Assembly: GCA_007135895.1 (NCBI GenBank)
Contig: SLHZ01000026.1
Span: 1-5,661, forward strand
Source of the DNA: Balneolales bacterium
Lineage (GTDB): Bacteria > Bacteroidota > Rhodothermia > Balneolales > Natronogracilivirgulaceae
Reading direction: 5' to 3'
DNA length: 5,661 nucleotides
Part shown: positions 5,385 through 5,661 of the stretch, in pieces
Layout of the letters: each line of letters opens with the position of its first letter
How positions within the stretch are numbered: the stretch's first letter is position 1
The notes under the pieces: generated by a model
The model's input: only the letters and a program-made list of their open reading frames with translations
What the model was told of the DNA's origin: nothing
Database searches by the model: none
Position numbers and translations under genes: made by a program

Positions 5385-5661
5385 ATGATCTTGCGAATTA
5401 AGCACCCATTCCAAATCGGACTCAGGCAAGCCCGGCCTGTTGCGATCGTCCTCTTTTTTATCTCTTTTATCATACTCTATCCGCAGTCGATTGCTCTTGT
5501 CGAAAACCTGGTCATTTCTGCAGGTCTTGCAGTTCTTGTTTTCGGGTTGACCTATTTCTCATCATGGTTCTATCTGAGAGCGGGTCTGGAAAAACTGACC
5601 AGTATCATTACCCAGACGCCTCATACAACGGATCAATCCAGCAAAGGAACGAGCGAGACAA
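5385..5661 (+). CDS. Sensor histidine kinase, N-terminal membrane part (partial, runs off right edge)
   Basis: An open frame of 92 codons starts at ATG 5385, one base after the response-regulator stop, and has no stop before the window ends. It begins MILRIKHPFQIGLRQ, a short basic cytoplasmic segment. Two hydrophobic helices follow: about residues 18-36 (VAIVLFFISFIILYP) and about 41-63 (VISAGLAVLVFGLTYFSSW), separated by only a few residues. A charged segment (LRAGLEKLTSIITQTP) then leads into the cytoplasm. This small-loop, two-helix layout is common in PhoR-like kinases of Bacteroidota, which do not sense through a large periplasmic domain. The HisKA and ATPase domains would lie beyond the edge, so kinase identity rests on the operon partner and topology. 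An overlapping ATG at 5380 stops after two codons and was rejected as the start. Confidence 0.75.
   Translation, partial: MILRIKHPFQIGLRQARPVAIVLFFISFIILYPQSIALVENLVISAGLAVLVFGLTYFSSWFYLRAGLEKLTSIITQTPHTTDQSSKGTSET

Noticed and set aside
1..5661. Mobile element, CRISPR array, defence or other novel system
   Set aside because: No transposase, integrase, spaced repeats or unknown gene cluster; every sizeable gene belongs to a known housekeeping family.

Overview
This 5.66 kb window is chromosomal housekeeping DNA from a bacterium that I place in the FCB/Bacteroidota-like group, with Balneolota or Rhodothermota as the best guess. The reasons are a FabI of the divergent Bacteroidota type (GALDExS nucleotide motif, ALTY and YSDMNDAK active-site segments, C-terminal FHDGGFS) and a ribosomal protein bS16 with a long Ala/Glu/Lys-rich and then acidic C-terminal tail. 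Base composition looks moderate and even. The placement is inference from remembered family features; no search was run.

Left part, minus strand, read right to left: ffh (2246-900), rpsP (859-167) and the 5' part of rimM (135-1, running off the left edge). This is the start of the classic ffh-rpsP-rimM(-trmD-rplS) translation and secretion operon, with gaps of 40 and 31 bases. rpsP starts with TTG, supported by an AGGAG ribosome binding site.

Middle: a 209-base divergent intergenic region (2247-2455) separates ffh from fabI on the plus strand. It holds a sigma70-like promoter for ffh and an unusual concentration of dyad symmetry: an 11-bp spaced inverted repeat, a nested 8+4 bp dyad, and a 6-3-6 palindrome just upstream of fabI. 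fabI (2456-3301) ends in a small hairpin followed by T8, a likely intrinsic terminator.

Right part, plus strand: ruvC (3371-3952) and ruvA (3949-4545) overlap by ATGA and encode two of the three Holliday-junction resolvasome proteins; ruvB is not in the window. A 133-base region follows. It contains two pairs of TAAC direct repeats at exactly 11-bp spacing and a perfect 13-bp tandem duplication. Next come a PhoB/OmpR-family response regulator (4679-5383, GTG start) and, one base later, the N-terminal two-helix membrane part of its sensor histidine kinase (5385 to the window end).

No mobile element, CRISPR array, tRNA or rRNA was seen, and nothing here amounts to a new multi-gene system. The items most worth a second look are the regulatory layout between ffh and fabI, the Pho-box-like repeats in front of the response regulator, the extended bS16, and a 9-base G run inside an invariant motif of ffh.
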